Shown here in pieces: positions 1 to 9,512 of a stretch of DNA of 64,000 bases. The notes beneath the pieces are model-generated. The model was not told where the DNA came from. It saw only the letters and a list, made by a program, of their open reading frames with translations, and did not search any database. Position numbers and translations under genes: made by a program. Every line of letters starts with the position of its first letter. The stretch's first letter is position 1. Origin of the DNA: M3007 sp046316495 (GTDB lineage Bacteria > Bacteroidota > Bacteroidia > Chitinophagales > Saprospiraceae); the NCBI GenBank assembly GCA_046316495.1, contig JBKDAM010000061.1, forward strand, positions 1 through 64,000. Reading direction: 5' to 3'.

Positions 1-779
1 GTAGACGCGTGTAACAATCGGATAGCGCCATCTTTATCACGAAATGCGAAGCCTTGGTGTTCAACATCCAGGTTTGATTTAGAAGAAGTAAAGATGAGCA
101 TATCTCCATTTTTAAGTTGGTTTTCGATGTTAGGTACTTGATTTTGTGGAATGAAGAAACGGGGGTGATGGTTGATTCGGGATTGTGCCTCTTGGATTTG
201 TTGGAGTGCGGTTGGGTTTTTCAATTTGGGGTAGAGATGAGGTTTGTCGGTCATATAAGAGATATTTTTCTTATAGGGGACTCCTCCAAGTTCTTGCGTA
301 ATATCTTTGACGAGCCCTTTTTTTTCAGCATTAATTATCCAGTCGCTAAAATAATGGAGGCGGGAGCCGTATCCATTGATGGAGCCATTTTGGTAGCGGA
401 GTGCTTGGACGATTTGGGTAAATTCTTGGAAGGTTGGTTGAGGGGATTCTGTAGCAACGGCTAATGCTAGGCAGTACTCTATGAACGTCCAGCAGTCGAG
501 TTCTCGGAGATTAATAACCAGGGTTTCTTCTTGGTGAATATCCAAGGTTCCGGAGACGTAGGGGCTGCCGATGAACTGTTTTGCAGCTAAAAAGGTTTTT
601 TCAGCTCTGGAGTGGATGTTTTTTATGGATTTAATTTTTTGGTAAAAAAGCAAGGAGTCTTTAGCCGAACAAGAAAAGTTGAGGGAGGAGTTGGCTGGTG
701 TCGCGGAATGAGTAAAGGTTTGGGCGGTGGAATACTGGAGGCAGCAGAACAGGAAGGCTAAGCAGAACAGGTATTTCAT
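1..779 (-). CDS. DUF1460 amidase-like exported protein, 3' part missing
   Basis: The frame stays open from ATG at 779 to the left edge, giving 259 residues without a stop, so the C-terminus lies outside the window. The N-terminus is a signal peptide ending in STAQ. The segment around residues 64-100 (FIGSPYVSGTL, then INLRELDCWTFIEYCLALA) matches the DUF1460 family, described as N-acetylmuramoyl-L-alanine amidase-like and papain-fold. The Cys in RELDC would be the nucleophile and HYFSDW probably holds the His. Role: likely periplasmic peptidoglycan hydrolysis (family inference). A TATCTTTG box sits 4 nt before the ATG, fixing the start and suggesting a leaderless mRNA. Confidence 0.8.
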   Translation of the reverse strand, partial: MKYLFCLAFLFCCLQYSTAQTFTHSATPANSSLNFSCSAKDSLLFYQKIKSIKNIHSRAEKTFLAAKQFIGSPYVSGTLDIHQEETLVINLRELDCWTFIEYCLALAVATESPQPTFQEFTQIVQALRYQNGSINGYGSRLHYFSDWIINAEKKGLVKDITQELGGVPYKKNISYMTDKPHLYPKLKNPTALQQIQEAQSRINHHPRFFIPQNQVPNIENQLKNGDMLIFTSSKSNLDVEHQGFAFRDKDGAIRLLHAS

Positions 780-783
780 TGTA

Positions 784-791
784 CAAAGATA
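784..791 (-). promoter_or_regulatory. Bacteroidota -7 box (TATCTTTG) of the DUF1460 gene
   Basis: Exact match to TAnnTTTG on the minus strand, separated by 4 nt from ATG at 779. The expected transcription start falls at or next to the start codon. Confidence 0.6.
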
Positions 792-810
792 ATTGTTTCG
801 GCTTGTTCTG

Positions 811-818
811 TACATTTG
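811..818 (+). promoter_or_regulatory. -7 box (TACATTTG) of the symporter gene
   Basis: TAnnTTTG match 22 nt upstream of ATG 841. It lies downstream of a possible TTG start at 793 in the same frame and therefore argues for the ATG at 841. Confidence 0.5.
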
Positions 819-840
819 GGTTCTAATTAAAAGACGATTT

Positions 841-1746
841 ATGCATCCGGTTGATACTTTACGAATTCAGTTTAATGCAGACCAGCTGGTCATTTTAAAT
901 TTGGCGATGGCCTTTTTGATGTTTAGTGTCTCACTAGATATTCGGCTTGCTGATTTCAGGCAGGTAGTTCGTTTTCCGAAGTCTGTTGCAGCGGGTTTGG
1001 TGGTTCAGTATCTATTGTTTCCCTTGTTAACGCTATTGATTATTTATTTCTTTAAGCCGCCGGTTAGTGTTTCGATGGGTTTGGTATTGGTTACTATGTG
1101 CCCTTCTGGTAACATGACAAATTTTTTAACACATTATTCCAAGTCGAATATTGCATTATCTGTGACCTTGAATGCGATTATCATTTTGGCTGCTTCGGTT
1201 ATTACTCCAGCGGGTTTTTTATTTTGGTCGAGAGGGATTGCGGGATCTGAGGAGATCAGGAGGTCATTTTCGATTGGTTTTAGTGAGATGGCGTTGATTA
1301 TATTACAGTTGATTGTTTTGCCTTTGGTTTTTGGCATGGTGTTAAACGCGCGTTTTCCCTCGTTTACGGAAAGGATTAGGCCATGGACGCAACGGTTAGC
1401 GCTACTAATTTTTTTTAGTATTCTAGTATTAGCTATTATTGCGAATCGGGAGAACATTGTGAAATACCTTGGATTTGCATTTTTATTGGTGGCAGTTCAC
1501 AATGGTGTGGCGTTGTCTTCTGGATATTGGATAGGTCGAGCATTAAAGTTGCCGGAGGGGGATTGTAGGGCGCTATCTTTTGAGTCGGGAGTACACAATA
1601 CGGCACTAGGATTATTATTAATTTTTCGTTTTTTTGATGGTTTAGGAGGGATGGCTTTGGTTGCTGCGTGGTGGGGAATTTGGGATTTGATTACCGGCTT
1701 TGCTTTAGCTACTTGGTGGCGCCGGACGGCAACTGCTGAGGTTTAG
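841..1746 (+). CDS. Bile acid:sodium symporter family (BASS) transporter
   Basis: A 301-residue polytopic inner-membrane protein with about nine or ten hydrophobic segments. The N-terminal MAFLMFSVSLDIRLADF and the central CPSGNMTNFLTHYSKSNIALSVTLNA (residues about 85-110) are typical of the BASS/SBF family, which couples sodium entry to uptake of organic anions. The ESGVHNTALGLLL stretch near residue 245 matches the second sodium-site region. Substrate is not predictable. ATG 841 is preferred over TTG 793 because a promoter box lies between them. Its TAG stop overlaps the TAA of the convergent outer-membrane gene by two bases. Confidence 0.85.
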   Translation: MHPVDTLRIQFNADQLVILNLAMAFLMFSVSLDIRLADFRQVVRFPKSVAAGLVVQYLLFPLLTLLIIYFFKPPVSVSMGLVLVTMCPSGNMTNFLTHYSKSNIALSVTLNAIIILAASVITPAGFLFWSRGIAGSEEIRRSFSIGFSEMALIILQLIVLPLVFGMVLNARFPSFTERIRPWTQRLALLIFFSILVLAIIANRENIVKYLGFAFLLVAVHNGVALSSGYWIGRALKLPEGDCRALSFESGVHNTALGLLLIFRFFDGLGGMALVAAWWGIWDLITGFALATWWRRTATAEV

Positions 1747-4700
1747 AATAAGGCTCTAATTTGCATTCTTCCAACATGAATGACCCTCTGCTGACTGCCT
1801 GTTTTTCGTCCTTCATAATTTAGGTTGAGTTGAATCGTTTTAGAGATCTGACGGTCTAGGTTTAGACCCCAGAGTAGGTTGGAGCCATCTTGTAATCCGT
1901 CTAGCATGGTGAATGCTAGAGGTGTATTGGCTTGTCCGGTAAAATCGATATAGGCGAACGTAAATTTTGCTTGCAGGTTTGTTGCAGGATGGAAGGTATT
2001 GTTTGATATTTTAGGATTGGGGGTCCAGGCCAGTGAAATATTTAAGTCATTTTGAACAGATTGTTCCGTCAATTCTGATTGATTAGTTCTTTTTTTTAAG
2101 CTATATTTTGCGGAGGATCGCAGTTGTGTATTCATAATCCAATTGATTTTAGGGCTGAATTCCCAACCATTTATAAGGTAATTTCTGTTATTGAATAATT
2201 CGGCTGTACTGGTACGACTATTTTGAAGTAGGTCGGTTTCTATACTCCAGTATCGGTTGATTCTACTTCGCGCGTGGGCAGAATATTCTTGGAGAGTTTT
2301 CCGTTCAATACCTGTGGTAATTATTGATTGATTATCGTTTTGTTGATAGGATAGAGAGATGTCCCAATAAGGATTTGCTCTGTTCAGGAAGAGCGTATGG
2401 CGCATTGTTGTCAAGGCATTTACAAGCGCAGTGTCCAGGGCGGAGAACAGGAGAATACTCCATGGATTTTGATTATCGGCTTTGACCCGCTGGCTTGTTT
2501 GCCAGTTACTTTGGATTGCTATCTTGGAGAGCCAAAGTAAGGCCCCTTTGGGATTGGGTTTAATCCACCAACGGGGTTCAACCATTAGGAATTGATTTAA
2601 AAGAATATTATTAGTTCGGATATATTGTGGTGTTGATACGGCCACTCGCACATAACTTGCCTGGTCTTTAAAAACGGATAATTCCATTTCATCTACTTGA
2701 AGAATACTATCCTGGTTTCGGTCGAACCAAGTGTATTGGCCCTCACCAGGATTGACGAGGAGGTAATTAAATTCGAGTTTAGGGGTTTGGCCAGATCCAA
2801 CTTCCCAACCGGTGGTGTAGGAGATGCCGTTTTTTAGGGCGCTAATACGGTAGTCGATTCGTCCCAGATAGCTTTTTTGTTCTTTTAGGTTTGTATATTG
2901 TGGGTTGGGTACAGTGAGGGTACGGTGTGTCAGGTTCCAATCTAGAGCGCTTGTGTATTTTTTTTTGGGATTGACGTAGCTCCCTAGTTTCCAGCTTCCG
3001 TTCCAGTTTGCGTCTCTTGCTAGGCTTAGCTCTAGAAATTCATTTTCAATTGGGGAGTAGTCAGTTCGTTGGGACCAAGAGGTGTTCATTTGAACTTGAT
3101 TGCCGGTATTAGGGAATTCAGCGTAAAAACGGAGTAGGTCATACCAAAAGCTAGCCTGGATAAGTGTATCGGTATTGATCTCTTTTCGGCTGTTTTTTTC
3201 ACGTTCAGCGTAAAGTCCAATTTTGAGCAGGGGTGACTGATTTTGTCGGCTAAAGGAGCGTGAAACATCAAATTTAGGTCTACTAAAGGTTGTTTTTTCG
3301 ATGATATTAGATGACTGGGTTTGGTTAACTTCGGAAAGTACTTGCCAGCCAGCCCTTTGAAGAGTTGATTTAAGCATAAAACGCTGAGCTGTCAGCTGTT
3401 GGCTTTGTTGAAACTGATTGACTTCTAATTGGACTCCTCCCCAGTCTTTTCGCTGGAGGTTCCAGTTTGCCTTTAATAAATGTTCGGATGTGCCGCTAGA
3501 GATGGTTGGGGGTAGGTTCCAATCTCGTTGAAACTCTGGATTTCGATAGGGATTGAGGGGTTGAAAGGTTGCAGAGATCCATTCGGTTTCTGCGCCTACC
3601 CTACTTTGCCAGTTTGTATTTGCAAGAAGTTGGTGTTGAAATTGGAGAAAAAAGCCTGCCCCCAGATTATTAGCATCGTCGAGTGGGGAGAAACGGTTTT
3701 GGTCGCGCTTACTGAGGGTGCCCTCTACTAGGAGGTTTGTATTATTAGAGAACTTGTAGGAGCCTCCTAATGTGTGGAGTTGTTTTTGTTCTGGGGCGAT
3801 TAGCTTGACGATTGGTTCGAAGTTGCCTGTGGGTTGGCAGGTGATTGGATCTGGAGGTACCCATTGGTAGACACGCCCATTGGCGCTGTTTTGTGCTTGA
3901 ATGTAATTGCCTTGACCTTGGGGGACTTCTGAGAAGCGAGCGGAGTACCTAGCCTTTTGAGGGTCGGTAGAAAAAATGAGAATACTTGTTACTTGGCCGG
4001 CGCATAAGGTCGTATCGATAGACTGATAGAGGACTCGGAAGGGTTCGAAGGTAGACAAGGTGTCGATGCCTGAGGCGAAGGCGTTTTGAAGCTCGTCGCC
4101 TGCTTGGGCCAGAACTGCTCGATTGGCGGGCGACAGATTCAGGTTGCCGCTTGAGTTAATTCCATCTTGTTCAGAGTAAAAATTAAACCAGAGATGTGCT
4201 TTTGAGCTTTTCCATTCAGTTTGAGCAGCAGCTGTTGAGCGTAGAAAGTTTTGAACGGCGTATTCGAATTCTACAATGATTCGTTTATCTTTTGTGATTA
4301 ACTGCTTAGCGGTGAATGTTACTTCGCCCAGGTTATAGTCAATGATATAGTCATCAGACATGCCTCGTTTTAGTAGTTGGCCGTCGATAAATACCCGTTC
4401 TGTTCCGGAAAGTATGATAATAAAGCGCTCACCTTCTGCTCCTTGTAATCGGTAGGGCCCTTGATTGCCCTCTAGTCCTTGGATGAGTTGTCGGTGAAAT
4501 TTTCCTCTAGATATTCCGAACCCGACCCATCCACCGGGAGCATATTTTCCTGGGGAACTGGTAAATTTAGCGCCTTGGATTCGTTTAAAGTAATTGGAAA
4601 AGTGGTCTGTAGGTCGGTTAAAATCTAGATCGCCAGCGGATAATTTTACGTTCATTTTTTCCAATTCGATGTAGACTCGATCAAATTCTTGAAGTCGTTG

Positions 4701-5300
4701 GGTAGAGCCATCTGGTTGGAGAGGCATTGAATTGTCGGAAAGGGCTGCTTTTAGCAGGAGGTCATTATCGAGTTTGCCCTGTAATTGGAGGTTGAGATTG
4801 GAATTGAATGCGAGGTTTTGGTTGTTTCCAAGGGATAAGCCGCGAGTATAACTGCCATTTGATTGGATACCTGATTTTGCGAATGGGGAGGATTGTTCTG
4901 CTTTATAAGGGGAATAATCGAATGCTATATCATTGAACCGGTTATTGCGTTTTTGGGCTGTGGTATCAATCCGGAAGGTGGGGCTTTCAAGATTAGTAGG
5001 CAGTGTACGATAGGTGAGTGTGATTTTGGTAGTGTGTGGGTGTATTTTTTTGAGGCTTGACGTATCAATAAAAACTTGATTATTTATTAGTTGAAAGAGG
5101 TTGGAAGGGAGTATTACCTCTGAAAGGCTGTCTTTCGCTTTCAGGATAGGGGGTAGTATAGTTAGTGTATCTAAGGGAAAAGGAATCTGGTAGGCATTGA
5201 TTGTTTTTTCGCGCAGGGGATTGTTTTGTGCACCCAGTTGGTTGGGAGGCAAGCAGGCAACTAGAATTGGGATGAAGACGATGAGCAGGCGTTTTCCCAT
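1743..5300 (-). CDS. Very large outer-membrane protein of unknown function
   Basis: A 1185-residue protein with a signal peptide (GKRLLIVFIPILVACLPPNQLGAQ). Residues about 140-320 contain stretches reminiscent of SprA-type surface proteins: GSYTRGLSLGNNQN, LKAALSDNSMPLQPDG, RVYIELEKMNVKLSAGDLDF, then an extracellular-loop-like segment with DYIIDYNLGEVTF and IIVEFEY. The remaining 800 residues are alternating, Gln/Asn/Trp-rich beta-strand pattern and end in an aromatic (RALF), as expected of a beta-barrel. It is far shorter than SprA, so I do not call it that. It follows the small lipoprotein gene by 51 bp and is probably cotranscribed with it. Function unknown. Confidence 0.75.
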   Translation of the reverse strand: MGKRLLIVFIPILVACLPPNQLGAQNNPLREKTINAYQIPFPLDTLTILPPILKAKDSLSEVILPSNLFQLINNQVFIDTSSLKKIHPHTTKITLTYRTLPTNLESPTFRIDTTAQKRNNRFNDIAFDYSPYKAEQSSPFAKSGIQSNGSYTRGLSLGNNQNLAFNSNLNLQLQGKLDNDLLLKAALSDNSMPLQPDGSTQRLQEFDRVYIELEKMNVKLSAGDLDFNRPTDHFSNYFKRIQGAKFTSSPGKYAPGGWVGFGISRGKFHRQLIQGLEGNQGPYRLQGAEGERFIIILSGTERVFIDGQLLKRGMSDDYIIDYNLGEVTFTAKQLITKDKRIIVEFEYAVQNFLRSTAAAQTEWKSSKAHLWFNFYSEQDGINSSGNLNLSPANRAVLAQAGDELQNAFASGIDTLSTFEPFRVLYQSIDTTLCAGQVTSILIFSTDPQKARYSARFSEVPQGQGNYIQAQNSANGRVYQWVPPDPITCQPTGNFEPIVKLIAPEQKQLHTLGGSYKFSNNTNLLVEGTLSKRDQNRFSPLDDANNLGAGFFLQFQHQLLANTNWQSRVGAETEWISATFQPLNPYRNPEFQRDWNLPPTISSGTSEHLLKANWNLQRKDWGGVQLEVNQFQQSQQLTAQRFMLKSTLQRAGWQVLSEVNQTQSSNIIEKTTFSRPKFDVSRSFSRQNQSPLLKIGLYAEREKNSRKEINTDTLIQASFWYDLLRFYAEFPNTGNQVQMNTSWSQRTDYSPIENEFLELSLARDANWNGSWKLGSYVNPKKKYTSALDWNLTHRTLTVPNPQYTNLKEQKSYLGRIDYRISALKNGISYTTGWEVGSGQTPKLEFNYLLVNPGEGQYTWFDRNQDSILQVDEMELSVFKDQASYVRVAVSTPQYIRTNNILLNQFLMVEPRWWIKPNPKGALLWLSKIAIQSNWQTSQRVKADNQNPWSILLFSALDTALVNALTTMRHTLFLNRANPYWDISLSYQQNDNQSIITTGIERKTLQEYSAHARSRINRYWSIETDLLQNSRTSTAELFNNRNYLINGWEFSPKINWIMNTQLRSSAKYSLKKRTNQSELTEQSVQNDLNISLAWTPNPKISNNTFHPATNLQAKFTFAYIDFTGQANTPLAFTMLDGLQDGSNLLWGLNLDRQISKTIQLNLNYEGRKTGSQQRVIHVGRMQIRALF

Positions 5301-5351
5301 AAGGATAATGGATTTGACGCCGAAGGCAGGAAAAACGTTGTATGGATTGAG

Positions 5352-5645
5352 TTAGTTTTCAAATATGGGCTTTATTTCCAATGAATCTATAGGGGGCACG
5401 ATGGGTGGGGTTGTTGGAGGTATTGGCTTTGATCTATTCAAGGAGTCTTGGAGTTCTGCTCTGGCTTCTGCGAGCAACATAGAGTCGACTTTTTTTTCAG
5501 CCTCATAGAGCAGGGCGGAGCGGCATTCAAGTTGTTTTTTTTTGACGAAGTCCTTGATTTTTTCTTCCACTTTAGCTTGAACGATGCGTTCCTGGTTGGG
5601 GCTGCAGCTGGTGAATAACAATAGGGGAAGGAGAAAGCGTCGCAT
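5352..5645 (-). CDS. Small lipoprotein, unknown function
   Basis: A 97-residue product starting MRRFLLPLLLFTSCSPNQ: a short hydrophobic signal with a lipobox-like FTSC, so probably a lipoprotein. The middle is charged and helical (VEEKIKDFVKKKQLECRSALLYEAEKKVDSML) and the end is proline-rich (PIPPTTPPIVPP). An upstream in-frame GTG-like start would place 14 extra residues ahead of the signal and is rejected. It sits between the M36 protease and the large outer-membrane gene; a partner role at the outer membrane is possible but only inference. Confidence 0.65.
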   Translation of the reverse strand: MRRFLLPLLLFTSCSPNQERIVQAKVEEKIKDFVKKKQLECRSALLYEAEKKVDSMLLAEARAELQDSLNRSKPIPPTTPPIVPPIDSLEIKPIFEN

Positions 5646-5653
5646 AATTTTGA

Positions 5654-5709
5654 AAGATTGCCGTTGGCAAGAATTGGTAGACACCACTTACTTGCCAACG
5701 GCTAATCTT
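5654..5709 (-). terminator. Long inverted repeat between M36 protease and lipoprotein
   Basis: Perfect 12-bp arms GCCGTTGGCAAG (5660-5671) and CTTGCCAACGGC (5691-5702), extended by AAGATT/AATCTT with a one-base bulge. It follows the protease stop codon directly; the minus-strand 3' side is T-rich but not a strict T-run. Likely a terminator or an mRNA-stabilising hairpin that separates protease from lipoprotein expression. Confidence 0.6.
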
Positions 5710-5712
5710 AAT

Positions 5713-8700
5713 TTATTTTACCAAGAGTTTTTGAATGCTGGTTCCAGACGTGTGTTCTACACGAATCAGGTACATTCCTGGGGTCAAGGTAGAAGCATCA
5801 ACTGGGATGGATTCACCAGCGTTGATGTTAAAAAGTGAACGTTGATAGATGATGCGGCCATCGGTTCCAACGAGGCTTAACATCGATTCACCTAACAGTG
5901 TTTGAGCGAAGGACACATAAGTAATCGCATTTGTTGGGTTAGGCTTGACTGACATTCCCACTGAATTATTGGCAATCAAGTCTGTTCCAACGGTGCCTGG
6001 ATTAACAATAATCCCCTTTTCTGGTGCTTTGGCACAAACATTATCCCCTTCTGTCGAAGTAACGCAGACTTCACCATCGTAATTGACCATATCGATCAGT
6101 TCTAGTTCATCGATGTACCAGCCATCTCCTCCTGTTGCGCCATCGGTTCCGAATCGGAATCGGAAGCCAATGTTGGTACCATTAAATTCGGCGAGGTCAA
6201 AATACGATTGCATCCATCCGTTGGAGCTTCCTGAGAATCCGTCAAGGAAAGGGATAGCGAAGGTGCTGTAGCTAACGGCACCTGGATATCCACCGCGGAA
6301 GGTTTTTGATTTGCTAAGGCGGGAGTACCCTTGTTCTCCTTCTTTTTGGAACTCAAGGAATCCAGCATCTGCACCTGCTTGGGTTTGGAATCGATTCCAG
6401 AATCGAAGCACTGGTTGATTTCCTGAAATGGTGAGTGGTTCTGCCTTGTTGAGTGTTAAGTCTGTTTCTGTCTCTAGGTTATTGCATTTCCAAGCTGCAT
6501 TTCCTGTTTTTTTGATTGCGGTTTGGAGGAAGAAATCGGTTGCACCCTCTGTTTTAGCTGTAAACCAATCATTTTCGTCATCCATAACATCGCGATAGAG
6601 GCGGATGGACCCTTCTGGACCAGCTTGGGCGGCATAGGTAAGGGTTATTTTTTGACCAGACGCCATGGTTCCTAGGTTCCAAACCACCTGTCCGCCGGAA
6701 GCGACACCGCCATTAGAGGCGAAGGTGAGTGTAAGGCCTTGGGGCAACTCATCTGTTACAACCACGTTGGTTACAGGGTCTTCTTTGTGGTTGGTAACAG
6801 TAATGGTGAAGCTAGCCAGTTCTCCCGGATTGATAGTGGGGGTGCTAGTTTCCTTTTTAATTTTAAGTTCTTTTACACAAACTTCGATGGGCTCAAAATT
6901 TTCTTGACCGTCTCCAGCATCGTTACTATTGCCTTGGCTTGCGTTAAGACCCAGTCCGCGGCGAGCGAAGACCTGAGAGATTAGGCAGGTATCGGCTCCG
7001 TTGTAATTGATGATATCTGCTAGAATGATGGCGTCTCTTCCATCTACAAAACCTGGATTACAAGGTTGCATTTTCATTCCATCCATGACGAGTTGGATTG
7101 CTCGTCCATTTCCGCTGTTGGTATTTTGCCAGTTAGGATCAAATCCATATTTATCAACCATTACCCAGTAAAGGTCCCAGAGCATATTGTTCCATACTTC
7201 ACCGATGGGGTGTACGGCTGTATTTTCTGCTACTGCTCCATAGGTAAGAGGAGCGATGCTCATATCAGTTGAGTAGGGGTAGCGACGGATACCGGTTCCG
7301 GTATTTGGCTCACGAAGTACATATGTTCCGACGCCACGACGTTGATCGGCGAGGTCGCCAGGTTTAGCGGTCATGATGAGAGAAAACCAGTCGCTCCAGC
7401 CCTCCCCCATTTGTTCTGCGTTACCGAGGCATCCTGCCTGAGAGGGTCCACCTGTAAAGCGATTGGAGATGCCGTGTCCGTATTCGTGCGCGATGATCCC
7501 ATTATCAAAGTCACCATCCAAGAAGTCAGGTCCACTAACGACGGGTTGAGCGAGGGAGATTGAAAGGCCTTGGCCTGCAAACTGCCGCAGTGCATCACAA
7601 TCATTTTTACTCATCATTAGGACAGGGATGGTAACTTGGTCTCCTACGGATCCTGCGGCCATACCTGCGGTAGAGTTGGCGAAGTTACAGATGATACACG
7701 CTTTTGCACCTGCTTGTTCTACGTTAAGTGCTTTTTGTCCAAATTCACAGACTCCGCGGTCTACCAGAACGATTTTATCAGTTAGGGCATTGAGGGCAGG
7801 GTCGCAGCCGAGGGTGGGTGTTCCGCCACCTGCATCTACCACTACTACGTCACCGACTACTGGAATTTCGGTAATTTCTGCACCCCATCCACTTGCTGCC
7901 TGTCCGTAGTAGCTACCTGCTACCTGAGCGGGGCTTAGTACATTGACTAAGTTACCACCGGAACGCGACCAGCGGTACATTTGCATACGACCGGGGCCTC
8001 CATCTGCGGGAGTGGAGAAGTTAGCGTTATCGGTGCCGCCGCCATCCAATGCTTCTGCATTAACGGCATCATTTCCTGCCCCTCCTCGTCCGTAATTATT
8101 TGTTTGGAAATTACCAGCTGCCTCGTCAAAACCATACACGTAGGTGATATCGTGCATCATGTTATTGATATAGAACAGGTTGGTAATTGCTGCTTGGCGG
8201 TTTTCATTCGGTTCTCCATCCGGATCGAACGGGAAGTCAAAGGTAAGAGCGGCACCTCCATCGGCTGATTCAGCTACTGATCCGCCGTTATCATTACTTT
8301 CATCAGAGTATGCCCATACGTTGTTGCCTCGGGTGTAATTATATTCTGCACCGGCGGCACCATTGATATCATGCCATCCATAAGGAGAAGCTACAGGGTG
8401 CGCTGGATCTGAAACGAGTGTTCTGTTGCCATGTGCTGGGCTTTCTGTTGGTAAAGCAAAAACTCGATAACTACCATTAGCGCTAAATATTTCTGACTGC
8501 TCCGATGAAGAAGAGAAGTTGGAAACATCGGAGGGGCAGGTTTCGTCTATTTTGTGGGCGTGGCCTGCGCGACAGTAAACGGTAAAGTTAACTTTGTCTA
8601 GTACTTCTCCCGTTTGGGCGTCAATGCGTAAACTCCAAATATCGGAGTTGTTGACCATATCAATGACCATATTCCAAGCTAAACGAACATTGGATCCGTC

Positions 8701-9219
8701 TTTACTCGGTTGGAAGCAGGCGGAGACCTGGATTTCAGACCTCGAAAGGTTGCCTTTTTCGAAAATGAAAACTTTGTCGTTTACTTTTTGATGAATTCTT
8801 GGAACATCTATTCCGTTAAGCTGGAGGTGGCGGATTGCCATCTCGAGCGCTTGGGTTGCGGTAAGTGATGGTAGGGTTGTATTAATCTTTTGTGCAATTT
8901 GCGGCACAAAGCGATGTGAAACATACTTTACAGACCCTCCGGGTATAACATGTAGACCGACCAGGCCATTGTAAACAGGGATGGATGCGTGTTCCTGTTG
9001 GAGCCAAACGTGAGTAACTCCGTTGTGTTTGGAGGTATACTCATCTGTGACGCGGAGGGCTGCTACATCGGGGCTGGTGAGTCCGAATTGAGCTGGATTT
9101 TCGCGGAGAAACTGGATTGCAATTTCCCTTGCGTTCCGCTGTTGAGCGGAGAGTGGGGTGGAGATAAACACATAAGCGATCAGTGCGAATGTGCTTTTAC
9201 GTAAAAACCGTGATAGCAT
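5713..9219 (-). CDS. Secreted M36 (fungalysin) metalloprotease with PA domain and type IX sorting domain
   Basis: A 1168-residue secreted protease. Order: signal peptide ending PLSAQ; FTP-type propeptide (about 30-200); M36 catalytic domain with HEYGHGISNRFTGG near residue 577 (zinc His pair and Glu) and a downstream Glu in HPIGEVWNNMLWD; a protease-associated (PA) insert before the motif (DKIVLVDRGVCEFGQKA); a DUF11-like Ig module (FTITVTNHKEDPVTNVVVTDELP); an immune-inhibitor-A/MAM-like jelly-roll with GDGWYIDELEL; and a C-terminal type A sorting domain (SVKPNPTNAITYVSF to the end). It should leave the cell through the type IX system. The ATG at 9219 is chosen over TTG at 9225. A long structured region lies upstream. 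Confidence 0.93.
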   Translation of the reverse strand: MLSRFLRKSTFALIAYVFISTPLSAQQRNAREIAIQFLRENPAQFGLTSPDVAALRVTDEYTSKHNGVTHVWLQQEHASIPVYNGLVGLHVIPGGSVKYVSHRFVPQIAQKINTTLPSLTATQALEMAIRHLQLNGIDVPRIHQKVNDKVFIFEKGNLSRSEIQVSACFQPSKDGSNVRLAWNMVIDMVNNSDIWSLRIDAQTGEVLDKVNFTVYCRAGHAHKIDETCPSDVSNFSSSSEQSEIFSANGSYRVFALPTESPAHGNRTLVSDPAHPVASPYGWHDINGAAGAEYNYTRGNNVWAYSDESNDNGGSVAESADGGAALTFDFPFDPDGEPNENRQAAITNLFYINNMMHDITYVYGFDEAAGNFQTNNYGRGGAGNDAVNAEALDGGGTDNANFSTPADGGPGRMQMYRWSRSGGNLVNVLSPAQVAGSYYGQAASGWGAEITEIPVVGDVVVVDAGGGTPTLGCDPALNALTDKIVLVDRGVCEFGQKALNVEQAGAKACIICNFANSTAGMAAGSVGDQVTIPVLMMSKNDCDALRQFAGQGLSISLAQPVVSGPDFLDGDFDNGIIAHEYGHGISNRFTGGPSQAGCLGNAEQMGEGWSDWFSLIMTAKPGDLADQRRGVGTYVLREPNTGTGIRRYPYSTDMSIAPLTYGAVAENTAVHPIGEVWNNMLWDLYWVMVDKYGFDPNWQNTNSGNGRAIQLVMDGMKMQPCNPGFVDGRDAIILADIINYNGADTCLISQVFARRGLGLNASQGNSNDAGDGQENFEPIEVCVKELKIKKETSTPTINPGELASFTITVTNHKEDPVTNVVVTDELPQGLTLTFASNGGVASGGQVVWNLGTMASGQKITLTYAAQAGPEGSIRLYRDVMDDENDWFTAKTEGATDFFLQTAIKKTGNAAWKCNNLETETDLTLNKAEPLTISGNQPVLRFWNRFQTQAGADAGFLEFQKEGEQGYSRLSKSKTFRGGYPGAVSYSTFAIPFLDGFSGSSNGWMQSYFDLAEFNGTNIGFRFRFGTDGATGGDGWYIDELELIDMVNYDGEVCVTSTEGDNVCAKAPEKGIIVNPGTVGTDLIANNSVGMSVKPNPTNAITYVSFAQTLLGESMLSLVGTDGRIIYQRSLFNINAGESIPVDASTLTPGMYLIRVEHTSGTSIQKLLVK

Positions 9220-9225
9220 TGTCAA

Positions 9226-9512
9226 TAGTTGGAGAAATAAGATTGATTAAGAATGTTCGAAAAGCTGTTAGAGGATGCGAAATGATCGTTTTTGAGCCAT
9301 TCTGCTAAGTGATGGGTTCATTTGTTGAGTCACTGCTTAATTTAAACAATGCTAGAAAATGAACTGTTCAAAACTGCTGTGAAGAGTCTGGCAAGCGACC
9401 AAAGCGATTCCTGTTAGAGCTTAATGGCTCAAACATAAGGATTTTGGCGGGTTACTGGTAGTGAACCTGCCTAAAAAAAAGGTTAGTGCAAAATTTTAGC
9501 AGCTAAATTAGT
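9226..9512. other. Intergenic leader with nested inverted repeats
   Basis: No coding sequence is seen. TTTGAGCCATT (9291-9301) is perfectly complementary to AATGGCTCAAA (9423-9433), enclosing a second pair, GTTCATTT (9316-9323) and AAATGAAC (9357-9364). A minus-strand TATGTTTG box (9430-9437) overlaps the outer arm about 210 nt ahead of the protease ATG. A separate GGCGGGTT/AACCTGCC hairpin (9446-9471), next to an A8 run, follows nusB on its 3' side. Confidence 0.5.
9430..9437 (-). promoter_or_regulatory. Possible -7 box (TATGTTTG) of the M36 protease gene
   Basis: Matches TAnnTTTG on the minus strand, but would give a roughly 200-nt leader and no clear -33 element is seen. Overlaps one arm of an 11-bp inverted repeat. 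Confidence 0.35.

Noticed and set aside
793..840. Upstream TTG start extending the symporter by 16 residues
   Set aside because: The promoter box at 811-818 lies inside this stretch and the family N-terminus begins at the ATG at 841.
6083..8268. Many plus-strand open frames opposite the M36 protease
   Set aside because: They are antisense shadows of a gene with clear domain content and have no promoters or family resemblance.
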